Shown here piece by piece: positions 33,435-42,211 of a stretch of 64,000 nucleotides of DNA. Source of the stretch: Streptomyces violaceoruber (GTDB lineage Bacteria > Actinomycetota > Actinomycetes > Streptomycetales > Streptomycetaceae); the NCBI RefSeq assembly GCF_033406955.1, contig NZ_CP137734.1, positions 6,448,001 through 6,512,000 on the forward strand. Reading direction: 5' to 3'. The notes under the pieces were generated by a model. It searched no databases, was not told the origin of the DNA, and saw nothing but the letters and a program-made list of their open reading frames with translations. Position numbers and translations under genes: made by a program. Positions within the stretch are counted from its first letter, which is position 1; each line of letters starts with the position of its first letter.

Positions 33435-34975
33435 CCGCCGTCGAGAGCGCGGGGACGACGTACACCAACCCCGTCCTGAACGCCGACTGGTCCGACCCGG
33501 ACGTCGTCCGCGTCGGCGACGACTTCTACCTGACCGCCTCCAGCTTCGGCCGCGTCCCCGGCCTGCCGCTCCTGCACTCCCGCGACCTGGTCCACTGGAC
33601 CCTGGTCGGGCACGCCCTGGAGCGCCTGGAGCCCGAGCGGGAGTTCGCCCGGCCCCGCCACGACTGCGGCGTCTGGGCACCGTCCCTGCGCCACCACGCG
33701 GGCCGCTTCTGGATCTTCTGGGGCGACCCGGACCAGGGCGTCTTCCAGGTCAACGCCCCGGACGTCCGGGGCCCGTGGACCGCGCCCCACCTGGTCAAGG
33801 CCGGCAAGGGCCTGATCGACCCGTGCCCGCTGTGGGAGGAGGAGACCGGCGAGGCCTTCCTCGTGCACGCCTGGGCACGCTCCCGGTCCGGGATCAAGAA
33901 CCGCCTCACCGGCCACCGCATGCGCCCCGACGGCACCGGAGTCCTCGACGAGGGCAAGGTGATCGTGGACGCCGACCGGCTCCCCGGCTGGTTCACCCTG
34001 GAGGGCCCCAAGCTCTACCGGTACGACGGCTGGTACTGGATCCTCGCCCCCGCCGGCTCGGTGGAGACCGGCTGGCAGGGCGCCTTCCGCTCCCGCGGGT
34101 TCTTCGGGCCGTACGAGGAGAAGGTCGTCCTGGAACAGAAGGACACCGACGTCAACGGCCCCCACCAGGGCGGCTGGGTGCGCACGGCGTCCGGCGAGGA
34201 CTGGTTCCTGCACTTCCAGCAGCGCGGCGCGTACGGGAGGGTGGTCCACCTCCAGCCGATGAGGTGGTCGCCGGACGGCTGGCCGGCACTCGGGGACGAC
34301 GGCGCCCCGGTCGCCGAGCACCCGCGTCCCGCGCTGCCCCCGCAGCCGCCCGCCGCGCCCGCCACCGACGACGACTTCCCCGGCGGACGGTTCGGCCGCC
34401 AGTGGTCGTGGACGGCCAACCCCCGGGCCGGCTGGGCCACCCAGCACGCCGGGGACGGGCTGCGCCTCGCCTGCGTCCGCTCGGCCGACGCGCACGACCT
34501 GCGCCTGCTGCCGAGTGTCCTGACCCAGCGCTTCCCCGGCGAGCCCTCGGTGATCGAGGTCGAGCTGCGTCTGGACAGCGAGGTACCCGGAGCGCGGGCC
34601 GGGCTCGCGGTGCTCGGCGACGCCTACCGCTGGATCGGGCTCCAGCGGGACACCGACGGGACGGTGCACCTGGTGCACCGCTTCGCGGAGTCCGTGGCCG
34701 AGACCGAGCGGGACGCCGACCGGCCCCGCCCCGCACCCGGGGGACGGGTCCGGCTGCGGATCGAGACGGTGCCGGGGGCGCGCTGCCGCTTCTCGTACGA
34801 CCTCGGCGACGGCGACCCGGGCGACGGCCCCTGCCCCGTCCCCGTCGGCCGGGAGTTCGCCGCCACCCCCTGGCGCTGGGTCGGCGCACTGCTCGGCCTG
34901 TTCGCCCTCGCGCCCGCCGGCCAGGGACCCGCCGGCACCGCCACCTTCACGCGGTTCCGCGTCGGGCCCCACTGA
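33431..34975 (+). CDS. Glycoside hydrolase family 43 (beta-xylosidase/arabinofuranosidase)
   Basis: 514 residues, GTG start in a GTGA overlap. The five-bladed propeller (about 10-300) has the catalytic acids in NADWSDPDVV (base aspartate), GLIDPCPLW (pKa modulator aspartate) and LEGPKLYR (acid glutamate). The C-terminal 180 residues are the beta-sandwich found in GH43 xylosidases. There is no signal peptide, so it works in the cytoplasm on imported short oligosaccharides. It fits release of arabinose or xylose from pectin side chains. Confidence 0.9.
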   Translation: MTAVESAGTTYTNPVLNADWSDPDVVRVGDDFYLTASSFGRVPGLPLLHSRDLVHWTLVGHALERLEPEREFARPRHDCGVWAPSLRHHAGRFWIFWGDPDQGVFQVNAPDVRGPWTAPHLVKAGKGLIDPCPLWEEETGEAFLVHAWARSRSGIKNRLTGHRMRPDGTGVLDEGKVIVDADRLPGWFTLEGPKLYRYDGWYWILAPAGSVETGWQGAFRSRGFFGPYEEKVVLEQKDTDVNGPHQGGWVRTASGEDWFLHFQQRGAYGRVVHLQPMRWSPDGWPALGDDGAPVAEHPRPALPPQPPAAPATDDDFPGGRFGRQWSWTANPRAGWATQHAGDGLRLACVRSADAHDLRLLPSVLTQRFPGEPSVIEVELRLDSEVPGARAGLAVLGDAYRWIGLQRDTDGTVHLVHRFAESVAETERDADRPRPAPGGRVRLRIETVPGARCRFSYDLGDGDPGDGPCPVPVGREFAATPWRWVGALLGLFALAPAGQGPAGTATFTRFRVGPH

Positions 34976-35038
34976 ACCCCCACGTTGTCGTTCCACCGCC
35001 TTGTTCGATCCAGAAGATCCGGAAGAAGAGAGCCGACC

Positions 35039-36409
35039 ATGAGGATCAGCATGCTCAGCAGCAGAGACAAAGGCACAGTCAGGCGCCGGACGTCCGCCGC
35101 CGTCGCCCTGGGGGCCGTGCTCGCGCTGACCGCCACCGCCTGCGGTGACGACGGCAGCGGGGCGGGCGGCGACAAGGGGGCCGAGGGCAGCGGCAAGGGG
35201 AAGATCACCTTCTGGGACAACAACGGCGGTATCCGTACGGCCGTCTGGAAGACGATCATCGCCGACTTCGAGAAGGCGAACCCGGACATCGACGTGGAGT
35301 ACGTCGGCATCGCCGCCACCGAGTACCAGTCCAAGGTGGACACCGCCATCCAGGGCGGCGGCCTGCCGGACGTCGGCGGCGTGACGGCGTCGATGCTCGC
35401 GGGCTTCTCCGCCCAGGGCGCCCTGGAGCCGCTGGACGACCGGCTCGGCAAGTCGCCCCTGAGCGACAAGGTCAACAAGGACATGGTCGAGTCCCTGAAG
35501 GCCGCCGGCGGCGGCGACGGCACCCTGTACTCGATGCCGACCTCCGCCAACAACGGCGTCCTCTACTACCGCACCGACCTGTTCGAGAAGGCCGGTCTCG
35601 ACGCGCCGACGACGTGGGACAAGTTCTACGCCGCCGCCGAGAAGCTGACCGACGCGGGCAAGAACGAGTTCGGCTACACCATCCGCGGCGGCTCCGGCTC
35701 CATCGCCCAGGCGCTCGACGCGATGTACGGGCAGTCCGGCATCACCTCGTTCTGGGACGCCGGCAAGAAGAAGACCACCGTCAACGACCCGAAGAACGTC
35801 GAGGCGCTGGAGAAGTACGCCGCCCTCTACAAGAAGGTCACACCGGCCGCCGACGTCAACAACGACTTCGCCAAGATGGTCGCCCAGTGGGACACCGGCA
35901 CCATCGGCATGCTCAACCACAACCTGGGCTCCTACCAGGACCACGTGAAGGCGCTCGGCGTCGACAAGTTCCGCGGCATCCCGCAGCCGGTCGGGGCCTC
36001 CGGCAAGCGGGTCCAGGTCTCCAACCCGGTGGACGGGCTCGGCATGTTCAAGAGCTCGAAGAACAAGGAGGCCGCCTGGAAGTTCATCGAGTTCGCCACC
36101 TCGAAGGAGCAGAACTCGAAGTTCAACGAGTCGGCCGGGCAGGTGCCGTCCAGCACCGAGGCCGCGAACGACGCGTGGATCCAGAAGGCGGAGCCGACGA
36201 AGCTGGCGGCGCAGGCGCTGAACGACGGGTCCACGACCATTGTTCAGCTGCCCTACTACCTGCCGGACTGGAACACGCTGTCCAAGTCGGAGAGTGAGCC
36301 GGGGTTCCAGAAGGTGCTGCTGGGCGACATGAGTGCGAAGGACTTCCTGGACGGGCTGGCCGACAAGCTGAACGAGGCGCAGGCCGAGTGGACGGAGCAG
36401 ATGGGCTAG
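35039..36409 (+). CDS. Sugar-binding lipoprotein of the ABC importer
   Basis: 456 residues. The ATG at 35039 follows GGAAGAAGAG. The lipobox is LTATAC with the anchored cysteine at about 37. The mature part is a family-1 binding protein (ITFWDNNGG, GGGLPDVGGVTASM, NNGVLYYRTDLFEKAGL, KEAAWKFIEFATSKEQ). It stands 63 bases after the GH43 gene and is the missing extracellular subunit for the permeases at 29.6-31.4 kb. Confidence 0.92.
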   Translation: MRISMLSSRDKGTVRRRTSAAVALGAVLALTATACGDDGSGAGGDKGAEGSGKGKITFWDNNGGIRTAVWKTIIADFEKANPDIDVEYVGIAATEYQSKVDTAIQGGGLPDVGGVTASMLAGFSAQGALEPLDDRLGKSPLSDKVNKDMVESLKAAGGGDGTLYSMPTSANNGVLYYRTDLFEKAGLDAPTTWDKFYAAAEKLTDAGKNEFGYTIRGGSGSIAQALDAMYGQSGITSFWDAGKKKTTVNDPKNVEALEKYAALYKKVTPAADVNNDFAKMVAQWDTGTIGMLNHNLGSYQDHVKALGVDKFRGIPQPVGASGKRVQVSNPVDGLGMFKSSKNKEAAWKFIEFATSKEQNSKFNESAGQVPSSTEAANDAWIQKAEPTKLAAQALNDGSTTIVQLPYYLPDWNTLSKSESEPGFQKVLLGDMSAKDFLDGLADKLNEAQAEWTEQMG

Positions 36410-36449
36410 CCGGTTCCGGTTCCGGGTTTCGCCATGGGTGGTCCGTGGT

Positions 36450-36510
36450 TCGCCGCGGGCTGCGGGCCGCCTGTGGCTGATCGCGCAGTTCCCCGCGCCC
36501 CTGGGGGAGC
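36450..36510. repeat. Dispersed Streptomyces intergenic repeat
   Basis: The stretch from CGCCGCGGGCTGCGGGCCGC through GCGCAGTTCCCCGCGCCCCT resembles a short element that I recall occurring in many intergenic regions of Streptomyces genomes. It separates the sugar operon from the exported esterase gene. Function unknown, and it may attenuate read-through. Confidence 0.6.
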
Positions 36511-36541
36511 TGTCCACCTCCCTCCTGAAAGGCAGACCCGC

Positions 36542-37345
36542 GTGTCACTCAGCCGAAGACAGGTCGCCGCAGCCGCCGTCTCCTCCATTCCCCTGGCGTT
36601 CGCCACCACCGGGACCGCCCAGGCCGGCGGACGCCACCACCCCCGCACCCTCTACATCGCCGGGGACTCCACCGCCGCGCAGAAGTACTCCGACGCCGCG
36701 CCCGAGACCGGGTGGGGCATGGCCCTGCCCTTCTTTCTCCGCAACGGCCTTCGCGTCGCCAACCACGCCGTGAACGGGCGGAGTTCCAGGAGCTTCGTCG
36801 ACGAGGGGCGGCTCGACGCCGTCCTCGGCGCGATCCGGCCCGGTGACTTCCTGCTGATCCAGTTCGCGCACAACGACGAGAAGGACGAGGATCCCGCCCG
36901 CTACACCGAGCCCTGGACGACGTACCAGGACTACCTGCGGAGGTACGTCGCCGGTGCGCGGGCCCGCGGGGCGCGGCCGGTGCTGGCCACGCCCGTCGAG
37001 CGACGGCGGTTCGACGCGGAGGGGAACGCCGTCCCGAGCCACGGGGAGTACCCGGCGGCGATGCGGGCGCTCGCGCGGCAGGAGGGCGTGGCGCTGCTCG
37101 ACGTGCAGGTGCTGTCGCTCGCGCTGTGGCAGCGGCTCGGCGCCGAGGGGACCAAGGCGTACTTCAACTGGACCGCCACCGAGCAGGACAACACCCACTT
37201 CAACCCGCCGGGCGCGATCGCGGTCGCCCGGCTCGTCGCCCGGGAGCTGCTGCGCGGGCGCGTACTGGCGCACCGGGACGTGCGCCGGCTGGAGGAGGAG
37301 ATCCCCGGGTCCTGGATCAGCTGGCCCGCGCCGGCCACCGCGTAG
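36542..37345 (+). CDS. Tat-exported rhamnogalacturonan acetylesterase (SGNH hydrolase, CE12-like)
   Basis: 267 residues from GTG 36542. The signal SLSRRQVAAAAVSSIPLAF has twin arginines. The SGNH blocks are YIAGDSTAAQ (nucleophile serine), NHAVNGRSSRSF, LIQFAHNDEKDE and DNTHFNPPGA (catalytic Asp and His). This arrangement is that of rhamnogalacturonan acetylesterases, which remove acetyl groups from pectin backbone. It begins a set of three secreted pectin enzymes. Confidence 0.88.
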   Translation: MSLSRRQVAAAAVSSIPLAFATTGTAQAGGRHHPRTLYIAGDSTAAQKYSDAAPETGWGMALPFFLRNGLRVANHAVNGRSSRSFVDEGRLDAVLGAIRPGDFLLIQFAHNDEKDEDPARYTEPWTTYQDYLRRYVAGARARGARPVLATPVERRRFDAEGNAVPSHGEYPAAMRALARQEGVALLDVQVLSLALWQRLGAEGTKAYFNWTATEQDNTHFNPPGAIAVARLVARELLRGRVLAHRDVRRLEEEIPGSWISWPAPATA

Positions 37346-37409
37346 CACCGTCGGCCGGCCGGCGCGCAACACCTCACAGACCACCCCGAGAACAAGGGAG
37401 AGCCGCACC

Positions 37410-38744
37410 ATGAGCACGCAGAGATGGCATGGGCATGCCACGAAGAGAGCCGCCGCACTCGTCGGCTGCACCGCCCTCGTGCTGAGCCTGACCGCCGCCA
37501 CGGCCGAGGCCCGCCCCGGGCACCACCACCCCCGGGACACCGCCCGCCAGACGCTGCCCGCGGGCGACGGCTGGGCCTCGCAGGGCCCCGGCACCACCGG
37601 CGGGTCCGCCGCCGACGCGGAGCACGTGTACACCGTCTCCACCTGGGCCGAGTTCCGGGCCGCCCTCGCCGCCGACGGCACCGCGCCCAGGATCATCAAG
37701 GTCAAGGGCACCGTCGACGCCGTCTCGGAGGGCTGCGAGGCCTTCGCCGCGCCCGGCTACGACTTCGACGCCTACCTGGAGAAGTACTCCCCGGAGAACT
37801 GGGGCATGGACACCGACCTGAGCGCCGAGCCCGACGACAGCCCCGAGGGCCTGCGCCGCGTCTCCGCCGCACGGCAGGACCGGACCATCAAGGCGAACGT
37901 GCCCTCCAACACCACCATCATCGGCGTCGGCCGGGGCGCCGCGCTCAAGGGAGCCAGCCTCCAGATCAAGGGCGTCGACAACGTCATCGTCCGCAACCTC
38001 ACCTTCGAGAGCCCCGTCGACTGCTTCCCGCAGTGGGACCCGACGGACGGGGACCGGGGCAACTGGAACTCCGAGTACGACAGCGCCGTCGTGTACGGGT
38101 CGACGCACGTCTGGCTGGACCACAACACCTTCACCGACGGCGAGCACCCCGACAGCGCGGCGCCCACCTACTTCGGCATGCTCTACCAGCAGCACGACGG
38201 CCAGCTGGACATCGTCAAGGGCGCCGACTACGTCACCGCCTCCTGGAACGTCTTCACCGAGCACGACAAGACGATCCTGATCGGCAACAGCGACAGCGAG
38301 TCCACCGCCGCCGTCGACCGCGGCCACCTCAGGGCGACCTTCCACCACAACCTGTTCAAGAACCTCGTCGAGCGCGCGCCCCGCGTCCGCTTCGGCCAGG
38401 TCGACGTCTACAACAACCACTTCGTGGCCTCGGACGACTACGCCTACAGCTTCGGCGTTGGCAAGGAGTCCGCCCTCGTCGCCGAGCACAACGCCTTCAC
38501 CCTGCCGGCCGGCGTCAGCCCCGCGAAGGTGCTCAAGCGCTGGAACGACTCGCCGCTCAGCGCCGCCCACAACCGCGTCAACGGCCGCACCGTCGACCTG
38601 ATCGCCGCCCACAACGCCGAGAACCCGGACGCGGTCCTCCGCTCCGGCGCGGGCTGGACGCCCTCGCTGCGTACCAAGGTCCTCCCGGCCCGGGCGGTCC
38701 CCTTCGTCGTCGACCACGGAGCGGGCGCCGGCCGGCTGCGCTGA
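37410..38744 (+). CDS. Secreted pectate lyase (PL1)
   Basis: 444 residues with a Sec signal (AAALVGCTALVLSLTAATAEA). The parallel beta-helix core has the PL1 marks: IIGVGRGAALKG, NVIVRNLTFESPVDCFPQWDP, HVWLDHNTFTDGEHPDSA (calcium acids), ASWNVFTEHDKTILIGNSDS and NLVERAPRVRFGQV, which contains the catalytic arginine. It cleaves de-esterified polygalacturonan by beta-elimination and works with the methylesterase gene downstream. Confidence 0.92.
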   Translation: MSTQRWHGHATKRAAALVGCTALVLSLTAATAEARPGHHHPRDTARQTLPAGDGWASQGPGTTGGSAADAEHVYTVSTWAEFRAALAADGTAPRIIKVKGTVDAVSEGCEAFAAPGYDFDAYLEKYSPENWGMDTDLSAEPDDSPEGLRRVSAARQDRTIKANVPSNTTIIGVGRGAALKGASLQIKGVDNVIVRNLTFESPVDCFPQWDPTDGDRGNWNSEYDSAVVYGSTHVWLDHNTFTDGEHPDSAAPTYFGMLYQQHDGQLDIVKGADYVTASWNVFTEHDKTILIGNSDSESTAAVDRGHLRATFHHNLFKNLVERAPRVRFGQVDVYNNHFVASDDYAYSFGVGKESALVAEHNAFTLPAGVSPAKVLKRWNDSPLSAAHNRVNGRTVDLIAAHNAENPDAVLRSGAGWTPSLRTKVLPARAVPFVVDHGAGAGRLR

Positions 38745-38761
38745 CACCCGTCCCCCGAACC

Positions 38762-38790
38762 GGGCCGGGGCGCCCGCACCGCCCCGGCCC
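38762..38790. terminator. Hairpin after the pectate lyase gene
   Basis: GGGCCGGGGC (38762-38771) and GCCCCGGCCC (38781-38790) form a perfect 10-bp stem with a 9-base loop, 18 bases after the stop. It lies just before the methylesterase ribosome site, so it may act as a partial terminator or stabilise the upstream message. Confidence 0.65.
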
Positions 38791-38810
38791 ACCCCCGAAG
38801 GAGCACCCGC

Positions 38811-39956
38811 ATGCACCCACCCGCCCCGTCCCGCAGAGGCTTCCTCCTGGCGACCGCCGGCGCGGGCGCCGCCCTCGGCCTCGCGGCAGCCGGTCCCGCC
38901 GTCGCCGGCGCCCGGCCGCACCCGCGTCCCTTCGGCCGGTACGGCTCACCGGCCGCCCGCCGTACACCCAGGACCCTGTACGTCGACCCGCACGGCCGCG
39001 GCGACTTCACCTCCGTCCAGAGCGCGGTCGACGCCGCCGCCGGCGACGGCTGGGCACTCGTCCTGGCTCCGGGCACCTACCGCGAGACGGTCTCCGTCGA
39101 CGCCCAGCGCACCGGGGCGACCTGGATCGGAGCCTCCGGCGACCCGCGCGACGTCGTCATCGTCTACGACAACGCGGCCGGCACCCCCAAGCCGGACGGC
39201 TCCGGCACCCACGGCACCAGCGGTTCGGCCACCACCACCGTGCGCGCCGACGGCTTCACCGCCCGCGCCGTCACCTTCGCCAACGACTGGCTGCGCGCCG
39301 ACCGGCCCGACTGGACCGGCACCCAGGCGGTCGCGATCAAGGTCATGGGCGACCGCTCCGCCTTCCACGACTGCCGTTTCCTCGGCCACCAGGACACCCT
39401 CTACGCCGACAGCCGCGACCTCGCCCTCTTCGCCCGCCAGTACTACGAGCGCTGCTACGTCGAGGGCGACGTCGACTTCGTCTTCGGCCGGGCGACGGCG
39501 GTGTACGAGCAGTGCCACTTCCGCACCCTGGTCCGCACCGACCTCGACGCCGCCCCGTACGGCTTCGTCTTCGCGCCCTCCACGGCGGGCGCCAACCCGC
39601 GCGGCTACCTGGTGATCCGCGGCCGTGTCAGCAGCGAGGCCCCCGACGGCTACTACAAGCTGGCCCGCCCCTGGGTGCCCAGCTCCGACACCACCGCCCG
39701 TCCGATGCTCACCGTGCGCGAGACCCGCCTCGGTGCGGGCGTCGACGCGGTGGCGCCGTACGCCAACATGCGCGACGCGTACCCCTGGCAGGAGCAGCGG
39801 TTCCGCGAGTACCGCAACACCGGCCCCGGCGCCGCGGTCACCGTCCCGGACAACCGGCCGCAGCTCACCCGCGCCGAGGCCGCCGCGCACACCCGCGAGG
39901 CGTACCTCGGCGACTGGCGGCCCTACGACCGGCAGCACCACCACGGCCGGTACTGA
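38811..39956 (+). CDS. Tat-exported pectin methylesterase (CE8)
   Basis: 381 residues. The signal is a Tat type (SRRGFLLATAGAGAALGLAAAG). CE8 motifs in order: GRGDFTSVQSAVDAA, APGTYRETV, QAVAIKVMGDRSAFHDCRFL, GHQDTLYADS (with catalytic Asp), EGDVDFVFGRATAVYE (second catalytic Asp) and the arginine-containing KLARPWVPSS. It demethylates pectin so that the lyase can cut it. AAGGAG precedes the ATG. Confidence 0.92.
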   Translation: MHPPAPSRRGFLLATAGAGAALGLAAAGPAVAGARPHPRPFGRYGSPAARRTPRTLYVDPHGRGDFTSVQSAVDAAAGDGWALVLAPGTYRETVSVDAQRTGATWIGASGDPRDVVIVYDNAAGTPKPDGSGTHGTSGSATTTVRADGFTARAVTFANDWLRADRPDWTGTQAVAIKVMGDRSAFHDCRFLGHQDTLYADSRDLALFARQYYERCYVEGDVDFVFGRATAVYEQCHFRTLVRTDLDAAPYGFVFAPSTAGANPRGYLVIRGRVSSEAPDGYYKLARPWVPSSDTTARPMLTVRETRLGAGVDAVAPYANMRDAYPWQEQRFREYRNTGPGAAVTVPDNRPQLTRAEAAAHTREAYLGDWRPYDRQHHHGRY

Positions 39957-40081
39957 ACGGGCCGACCGGGCCGTCACGACCGGTACTTGACCCGCTTGAC
40001 GCGATTTTTGCCAGGTAAAGGGGCGCGGATCCGGCCACGGGTCTCGCGCTCACCCGGGTGACGCGCGTAGAAACCTGTGTC

Positions 40082-40879
40082 ATGCATAAACCACTGCGCA
40101 TCGCGACCGTCACCGCCGCCTGTGCCGTCGCCGGTGCCGTCCTGTACGCAACGGGCGCCGCCAGCGCCGGCCAGTCGACGGCCAACTCCACCCACGAGCC
40201 GTACAACATCGGGGTGCTGGCCAAGGACATCGACGCCTACTACGGCACCACGCTCGACGCCGACGGCGTCTACCAGGCCTCCCCGGACAGCCCGTACGCC
40301 GCGGACCTGGCCCGCGTCGACGCCGCCGCGAAGAAGCAGATCGACCGGGCCGCCCGCACGGCGCACCACAAGCACACCAGGCCCGCGGTCGTCTTCGACA
40401 TCGACGACACGCTGCTCCTCAGCCTCGACTACGAGAAGAAGAACAACTACGGCTACGACGGCGCCACCTGGGCCGCCTACGTCGACCGGGCCGACCGCCC
40501 GGCCGTCCCCGGCAGCCCCGAGCTGGCCCGGTACGCCGACAAGAAGGGCGTCGAGGTCTTCTACAACTCCGGTCTCGGCGAGGCCCAGCGCGCCGCCGCC
40601 GTCGAGAACCTGAAGAAGGCCGGCGCCGACGTGAACCTGGACGCCTCCCACATGTTCCTCAAGGACAAGGCGAACCCGCCGTCCTACCTGGCCCACTGCG
40701 CCACCCCGGGCAGCTGGACGTGCACCACCGTCCAGTACAAGGCGGGCACCCGCCGGCACATCGAGCGGGACCTCGGGTACGACGTCGTCGCCAACTTCGG
40801 CGACCAGTACTCCGACCTCCAGGGCGGCTACGCGGACCGGACGTACAAGCTGCCCAACCCGACGTACTTCGTCGAGTAG
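40082..40879 (+). CDS. Exported HAD-family acid phosphatase
   Basis: 265 residues from ATG 40082 (MHKPLRIAT, then a hydrophobic signal ending GAASAG). HAD motif I is VVFDIDDTLLLS with both aspartates, motif II is VFYNSGLGE (where a threonine or serine is expected), and motif IV is ANFGDQYSDLQGG. It belongs to the class B/lipoprotein e(P4)-like acid phosphatase group, which removes phosphate from nucleotides outside the membrane. It ends 12 bases from a convergent gene. Confidence 0.85.
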   Translation: MHKPLRIATVTAACAVAGAVLYATGAASAGQSTANSTHEPYNIGVLAKDIDAYYGTTLDADGVYQASPDSPYAADLARVDAAAKKQIDRAARTAHHKHTRPAVVFDIDDTLLLSLDYEKKNNYGYDGATWAAYVDRADRPAVPGSPELARYADKKGVEVFYNSGLGEAQRAAAVENLKKAGADVNLDASHMFLKDKANPPSYLAHCATPGSWTCTTVQYKAGTRRHIERDLGYDVVANFGDQYSDLQGGYADRTYKLPNPTYFVE

Positions 40880-40891
40880 CGGGTCGCCCGG

Positions 40892-41566
40892 TCAGCCGAC
40901 CGGGGTGAAGCCGCCCCGGACCGTGAGCCGTCCGGACGCGGCGGTGGCCGTCGCCGAGTAGCGGTCGCCGCCCGCGTCCCGGCCGCCCCGCTCGTGGTTG
41001 TACTGCCCGGCGAACACCCACTCGCCGGCCGGGACGGTACGGCCCTCCTTGAGGGTCCACCGGTAGACGAGGAAGCCCGCCCGCTCGCCGACCGTGAACG
41101 CGAAGTCGTCCTCCGGCAGCGACCGCCAGGCGCCGGTGGAGGTCACCGAACCCGTCTGCGCCACCCGCAGTTCGACGGTGAGCGCGGTGAGCGGTGCGTT
41201 CGTACCCAGGGTGATGTTGCTCTGCGCCCAGAACTCGTTGCTGTGCGGGTCCACCGCCCCGCCCGACCACAGCGGGCCCGGCTCGCGCGACGCCGGTGCG
41301 GTGGCGGCCGGACGCTGCGCGGGCGCGTCGTCCCGCACCACCGGGGCGACCGCGTAACCGCCGGCCACCAGGACGCCCGCCACGGCCGCCGTCGCACCGG
41401 CCACCCGTACCCAGCCCGGCAGCGGCGGCCGCGACGGCCCGCGGTCACCGGCCGCCATGCCGTGCTCGATCCGGGCCAGGATCCGGGCCCGGTCGGGCTC
41501 GTGCGCCCCGGCCGCCTCCCGCAGCCGGGCACGCAACCGCTCGTCCGGCTCCCGCCGCCCGGTCAC
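40892..41566 (-). CDS. Membrane-anchored partner of an ECF sigma factor
   Basis: 224 residues. A cytoplasmic N-terminus of about 50 residues (RLRARLREAAGAHEPDRARILARIEHGMA) leads to one membrane helix (VAGATAAVAGVLVAGGYAVA) and an extracytoplasmic domain (LWSGGAVDPHSNEFW, FLVYRWTLKEGRTVPAGEW). The start overlaps the sigma gene by four bases. The layout is that of an anti-sigma or sensor protein, although no zinc-binding anti-sigma motif is present. Confidence 0.75.
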   Translation of the reverse strand: MTGRREPDERLRARLREAAGAHEPDRARILARIEHGMAAGDRGPSRPPLPGWVRVAGATAAVAGVLVAGGYAVAPVVRDDAPAQRPAATAPASREPGPLWSGGAVDPHSNEFWAQSNITLGTNAPLTALTVELRVAQTGSVTSTGAWRSLPEDDFAFTVGERAGFLVYRWTLKEGRTVPAGEWVFAGQYNHERGGRDAGGDRYSATATAASGRLTVRGGFTPVG

Positions 41567-42135
41567 CGGGCCCCTCCCGCCGTCTCACCGCTGTGCGCGA
41601 TCGCCGCGCGCACCTGCCCGGGAGCGCGGGGAGCGGTCCGGGTGCCGAGCAGCCGCTGGAGTTCGGCCACCCCCTTCGACGTCTGGCTCTTGACCGTCCC
41701 CACGGAGATGCCCAGGGCGAGCGCCGTGTCCTTCTCGGAGAGGTCGAAGGAGTGCCGCAGCACCACGCACGCCCGTTTGCGGAACGGCAGTCGGCGCAGC
41801 GCCTCCCGCACGTCCACCACGCCCGCGACGTCGGGGTTCTCCGTCCGCTCCTCGCGCTGCGACCAGAACAGGGCGACGCGTCTGCGCTCGCGCACGGCGG
41901 CCCGGACGCGGGTACGGGCGAGATTGGCGACGACGCCGCGCGCGTACGCCACCGGGTGGTCGGCCGCGCGCACCCGGTCCCAGCGGTGCCACAGGGCCAG
42001 CAGGGCGTCCGCCGCGAGGTCGTCGGCGGCGTCCGGCTCACCCGTCAGCAGGTGGGCGAGCCGGGCCAGTTCGGCGTAGTGGCGCTCGAAGAAGGCGCGG
42101 AACTCCCCGGCGGCGTCGTCGACGACTGTCCCCAC
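41563..42135 (-). CDS. SigE-family ECF RNA polymerase sigma factor
   Basis: 190 residues. Region 2 is FFERHYAELARLAHLLTG through DLAADALLALWHRWDRVR, with promoter-melting residues in AYARGVVANLARTRVRAAVR. Region 4 is ALRRLPFRKRACVVLRHSFD, ALALGISVGTVKSQTSKGV. It matches the actinobacterial SigE-like (SACE_4040-type) group. Cotranscribed with its probable membrane partner. Confidence 0.92.
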   Translation of the reverse strand: MGTVVDDAAGEFRAFFERHYAELARLAHLLTGEPDAADDLAADALLALWHRWDRVRAADHPVAYARGVVANLARTRVRAAVRERRRVALFWSQREERTENPDVAGVVDVREALRRLPFRKRACVVLRHSFDLSEKDTALALGISVGTVKSQTSKGVAELQRLLGTRTAPRAPGQVRAAIAHSGETAGGAR

Positions 42136-42211
42136 GGCGGGCTCTCCTCGCAGCGGCTTCCCGGATGCCGGACACCGTACGGCAGACCGAACCCGAACGA
42201 CCCCCGCGGGA

